Of a DNA stretch of 8,101 bases, positions 5,760-8,101 are shown piece after piece. The DNA is from an uncultured Chlorobiaceae bacterium (GTDB lineage Bacteria; Bacteroidota; Chlorobiia; Chlorobiales; Chlorobiaceae), in the NCBI GenBank assembly GCA_903929845.1, contig CAIYWF010000329.1, forward strand, positions 1-8,101. Reading direction: 5' to 3'. Within the stretch, counting starts at the first letter, position 1; each line of letters begins with the position of its first letter. The notes beneath the pieces are model-generated. The model saw nothing but the letters and a program-made list of their open reading frames with translations. It did not search any database and was not told the origin of the DNA. The position numbers were made by a program, and so were the translations under genes.

Positions 5760-6038
5760 TTACAAAAGTTCCTTTTTCGGGGATTTCAGGAACGACCTGA
5801 ACAGGTCTGACAAAAAATGGAAAGAGTTATTAACCGACTGTTCAATGTGGTGAAGTGCTTCAGGAATATGACCTCCACTCACAGAGAGATATGCCGCATA
5901 GAGCACAAGAAAAGCTGCGATAACGAGAAACACCTGTACAACTTTTTTAAGAAAAGAGAACAGAATCATGAAGGCAAAAATTACGGCAATAACAAACAAC
6001 ACCGGATGGTGGGCAAGATAGTCAAAAGCTTTTTCCAT
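5760..6038 (-). CDS. Small two-helix membrane protein of unknown function
   Basis: The product is 92 residues. Two hydrophobic segments, about 13-30 and 33-52, are separated by a short basic Lys-Lys turn, so a tight hairpin in the inner membrane is likely. The C-terminal 40 residues are polar and amphipathic, with several His and Phe (HIPEALHHIEQ, then FHFLSDLFRSFLK), ending in Lys-rich sequence. The ATG at 6036-6038 lies 17 bases past the lpxB stop, so it is probably translated from the lpxB transcript, though no clear ribosome site is visible. I do not recognise the family. The ORF is believed real because it fits the operon spacing and has an organised membrane pattern, not random composition. 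Confidence 0.65.
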   Translation of the reverse strand: MEKAFDYLAHHPVLFVIAVIFAFMILFSFLKKVVQVFLVIAAFLVLYAAYLSVSGGHIPEALHHIEQSVNNSFHFLSDLFRSFLKSPKKELL

Positions 6039-6055
6039 AGAAGTACGTTATTCGT

Positions 6056-7198
6056 TTAAAGGTATTCCTGCAAAATTCCAGCAACTCTGGGTGAGGGAGA
6101 AACTTCCGCAAGCTTTGCCCGGGCGGCAAGCAACTCCCGACGCATCGTGCTGGCAACATGGGCATTATCAAGAATCATTCGGGCATGACGGAATATCTCC
6201 ACTCCGTGAGCCTCATGTTGAATCAGCTCCGGCACCGCCCTTTCATCACTCATAAGCCCTTTAACGACAATATTTGCCAGTGATATATTTTTCAGCTTTA
6301 CCAATTGGCGACCAATCAGGTAATTAAGCTTTCCTGTTTTATAAACAACAATCATGGGCACACCAAAACAAAGCGATTCAAACGTAGCGGTACCGGAGGT
6401 CACCAGAACAAGTTCACTGTACTGCATGACCTCATAAGCTGAACAGTCAATAACCGAGAGGTCACGGTATTCCGACAAAACCCGGTAAACCTCTTCGTTG
6501 AGATTCTGTGCACGTCCAAAGAGAAACACGGCAGGATATTCATGGCTCAGCAAACGTGCCGCTTTCAGCATTTCCGGAAAAATATGGGCAATCTCCTGCT
6601 TGCGACTGCCCGGAAGAAGTCCGATAAGCCGGGTTTCAGGTGCAAGAGTATGTTTTTTGAAAAAAAGCTCTCTGGAAAAAAGCGTGACTTCAGCAAGCTC
6701 TTCAATAACAGGATGACCTACAAATTCCGCGTTAATTCCATGCCGCCGAAAAAATTCAACCTCAAAGTCAAAGATAACAAGCAACCGATCAACATGAGCA
6801 CGGATAGCCTTGACCCTGCCCTCTTTCCATGCCCAAACCTGGGGAGAAATATAATAGATAACAGGAATTCCAAGTTTATGCAAAAAACGGGCCATAATGA
6901 GGTTCATGCCCGGATAGTCAACAAGTAAAGCTGCAAAAGGCTTTTCGCGGTGTACAGCCTCCTTAAGGTCACGAATAACCCTCCGAAGAAATACCGAATG
7001 TTTAAGCACATCGACAAGACCCATGATGCTCATTTGTGCAGTATCATATAACAAGTCCGCGCCAAGCTGCCGAAGTTTTTGACCGCCTATGCCGAAAACC
7101 TTGATCTCAGGCCTTGCTTTCAGCAATTCAGCAATCACTCCGGATGCATGCATATCCCCGGATACTTCTCCAGCTAAAACAAACAAGGTCTTTGGCAT
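6056..7198 (-). CDS. lpxB: Lipid-A-disaccharide synthase
   Basis: LpxB joins UDP-2,3-diacylglucosamine and lipid X into the lipid A disaccharide at the inner face of the cytoplasmic membrane, so the host makes lipopolysaccharide. The 380-residue length is normal. Family motifs are in order: AGEVSGD (9-15), LVDYPGMN (92-99), YYISPQVWAWKEGRVK (115-130), VGHP (160-163), LLPGSRKQEI (194-203), TSGTATFE (267-274) and VVYKTGKLNYLI followed by KNISLANIV (284-311). The GT-B type fold is thus complete. ATG at 7196-7198 begins directly at the conserved first strand; no strong ribosome site precedes it. It is the first gene of the minus-strand series and is divergent from the phosphohexomutase gene. Confidence 0.95.
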   Translation of the reverse strand: MPKTLFVLAGEVSGDMHASGVIAELLKARPEIKVFGIGGQKLRQLGADLLYDTAQMSIMGLVDVLKHSVFLRRVIRDLKEAVHREKPFAALLVDYPGMNLIMARFLHKLGIPVIYYISPQVWAWKEGRVKAIRAHVDRLLVIFDFEVEFFRRHGINAEFVGHPVIEELAEVTLFSRELFFKKHTLAPETRLIGLLPGSRKQEIAHIFPEMLKAARLLSHEYPAVFLFGRAQNLNEEVYRVLSEYRDLSVIDCSAYEVMQYSELVLVTSGTATFESLCFGVPMIVVYKTGKLNYLIGRQLVKLKNISLANIVVKGLMSDERAVPELIQHEAHGVEIFRHARMILDNAHVASTMRRELLAARAKLAEVSPSPRVAGILQEYL

Positions 7199-7318
7199 TA
7201 AAAATGAGTGATAATTGGATGAACGACATGGAATCCGTACCTTACTAATATATTTATATATTTTTCTTACAAATGAATAAGAGAATTTTGTTCTTAATTA
7301 TATCAACATCAATAAAGA
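7199..7318. promoter_or_regulatory. AT-rich divergent promoter region between lpxB and the phosphohexomutase gene
   Basis: Both flanking genes start outward from this 120-base spacer, so promoters for both should lie in or near it. It is strongly AT-rich, notably around 7246-7266. On the minus strand a perfect TATAAT (plus-strand ATTATA at 7297-7302) has a TTTGCA-like -35 at 7320-7325 with a 17-base spacing, a candidate lpxB promoter. No convincing -35/-10 pair was found for the plus-strand gene, and no operator palindrome is obvious. Confidence 0.4.
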
Positions 7319-8101
7319 ATGCAAATTAGATTCGGTACTGACGGATGGCGCGCAATTATAGCAAAAGATTATACCTTCGATAACCTGAAACTTGTAGCAC
7401 TGGCTTCTGCCCGCTACTTTCTTGGTCATCCAAACAGGGCAAAAGGTGTATGTATCGGCTATGATACCCGCTTCATGTCAAAAGAATTTGCCGAATATAC
7501 TGCCAGCATTCTTTCGTCACAGGGGCTCAGAGTATTGCTCGCTGATAGTTTTGTGTCAACACCTGCGGTTTCTCTTTATGCTAAAGCGAAACAACTTGCA
7601 GGCGGTATTGTAATTACCGCATCTCATAACCCTCCGATTTATAATGGTTTCAAAATCAAATCTCCCCACGGTGGCCCCGCTCACCCGGAAGTGATCGCTG
7701 AAATTGAAAACAACCTTACGCTGACAGACCCGCAAACGATAATTGTGCCCGATAAAAAGCTGATTGAGCTGATTGATATGAAGGGATTTTATATCAGCCA
7801 TTTGAAATGCAGCATTGATCTCCCCCTGATCCGCGAATCAAGAATTAAAATAGCACATAATGCCATGTTCGGTGCTGGACAGGATCTTATCTCAAACCTG
7901 TTTGATGAATCAATGCTCAGTTGCTATCACTGCAGCATCAACCCCGGTTTTGGAGGCATCAATCCTGAGCCAATGCCTCAGTATATCAAAGAGTTTATCG
8001 AATTTTTCAATGAGGTTGAAACTGATGTTGGTATTATCAATGATGGAGATGCCGACAGGATAGGCATGCTTGACGAAAACGGCACGTTTGTGGATTCCCA
8101 T
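7319..8101 (+). CDS. Phosphoglucomutase/phosphomannomutase (alpha-D-phosphohexomutase), 3' end outside window
   Basis: The frame is open from ATG 7319 to the last base, 261 codons. It carries the phosphohexomutase hallmarks: FGTDGWR at 5-11, the catalytic phosphoserine loop TASHNP with Ser102, and the metal-binding loop Asp242-Gly-Asp244-Ala-Asp246-Arg247. Domains I and II are covered; the sugar-binding and phosphate-binding domains III and IV should follow. The family interconverts hexose 1- and 6-phosphates via a bisphosphate intermediate, feeding glycogen, lipopolysaccharide sugars and cell wall precursors. NPPIYNGFK after the active Ser resembles general phosphoglucomutases more than GlmM, but the specificity motif in domain III is not visible. 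No clear ribosome site precedes the start. It is transcribed away from lpxB. Confidence 0.93.
   Translation, partial: MQIRFGTDGWRAIIAKDYTFDNLKLVALASARYFLGHPNRAKGVCIGYDTRFMSKEFAEYTASILSSQGLRVLLADSFVSTPAVSLYAKAKQLAGGIVITASHNPPIYNGFKIKSPHGGPAHPEVIAEIENNLTLTDPQTIIVPDKKLIELIDMKGFYISHLKCSIDLPLIRESRIKIAHNAMFGAGQDLISNLFDESMLSCYHCSINPGFGGINPEPMPQYIKEFIEFFNEVETDVGIINDGDADRIGMLDENGTFVDSH

Noticed and set aside
6542..6928. 128-codon plus-strand ORF
   Set aside because: It is antisense to lpxB, whose motifs are intact; composition looks like a frame shadow.
7240..7270. TATATTTATATATTT tract as a repeat or origin element
   Set aside because: It is short and a plain AT-rich promoter spacer explains it; no iterons or DnaA-box cluster were seen.

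Overview
The window joins two unrelated pieces of DNA. Bases 1 to about 1175 are very AT-rich (about 30% GC by hand count on a few lines) and look like a phage replication gene. From about 1175 to the end the DNA is near 50% GC and reads as the chromosome of a green sulfur bacterium (Chlorobium/Pelodictyon type). That lineage is inferred mainly from a CrtU-like aromatic-carotenoid enzyme beside lpxB and an MCE lipid-transport locus; no rRNA or other marker gene confirms it.

Left part. The 3' part of a Vsr/DUF559-like homing endonuclease gene overlaps, by ATGA, a second ORF. That ORF starts with about 45 residues of a split-intein C-terminal half (ending in His-Asn) and continues into the Toprim domain of a phage type II topoisomerase large subunit, with Ser as the +1 residue. 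This matches the 'fractured gene' arrangement: an enzyme gene broken in two by a split intein, with a free-standing homing endonuclease gene in the gap. The N-terminal topoisomerase half and the intein N half should lie upstream, outside the window. This is the most interesting content of the window.

Junction. Near 1166-1185 the topoisomerase stops matching its family and an MlaF-type ABC ATPase begins in another frame, already past its Walker A motif. Both genes are cut at the same point, so this is either an illegitimate recombination or, more probably, a metagenome/assembly chimera.

Middle, plus strand. The truncated mlaF-like gene is followed by an mlaD-like MCE substrate-binding protein and an exported class C beta-lactamase-family serine hydrolase, tightly spaced like an operon. 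The last gene converges with, and overlaps by 32 bases, the opposing crtU-like gene.

Right part. On the minus strand, lpxB, a 92-residue two-helix membrane protein and the crtU-like carotenoid desaturase/methyltransferase (with internal Rieske domain and Tat-like N terminus) form a likely transcription unit. A 120-base AT-rich spacer separates lpxB from a divergent phosphoglucomutase/phosphomannomutase gene that runs off the right edge. The chromosomal genes are mostly envelope and pigment functions: lipid A synthesis, lipid transport, periplasmic hydrolysis, carotenoid aromatisation and sugar-phosphate supply. No rRNA, tRNA, CRISPR array, transposase or insertion sequence was seen.
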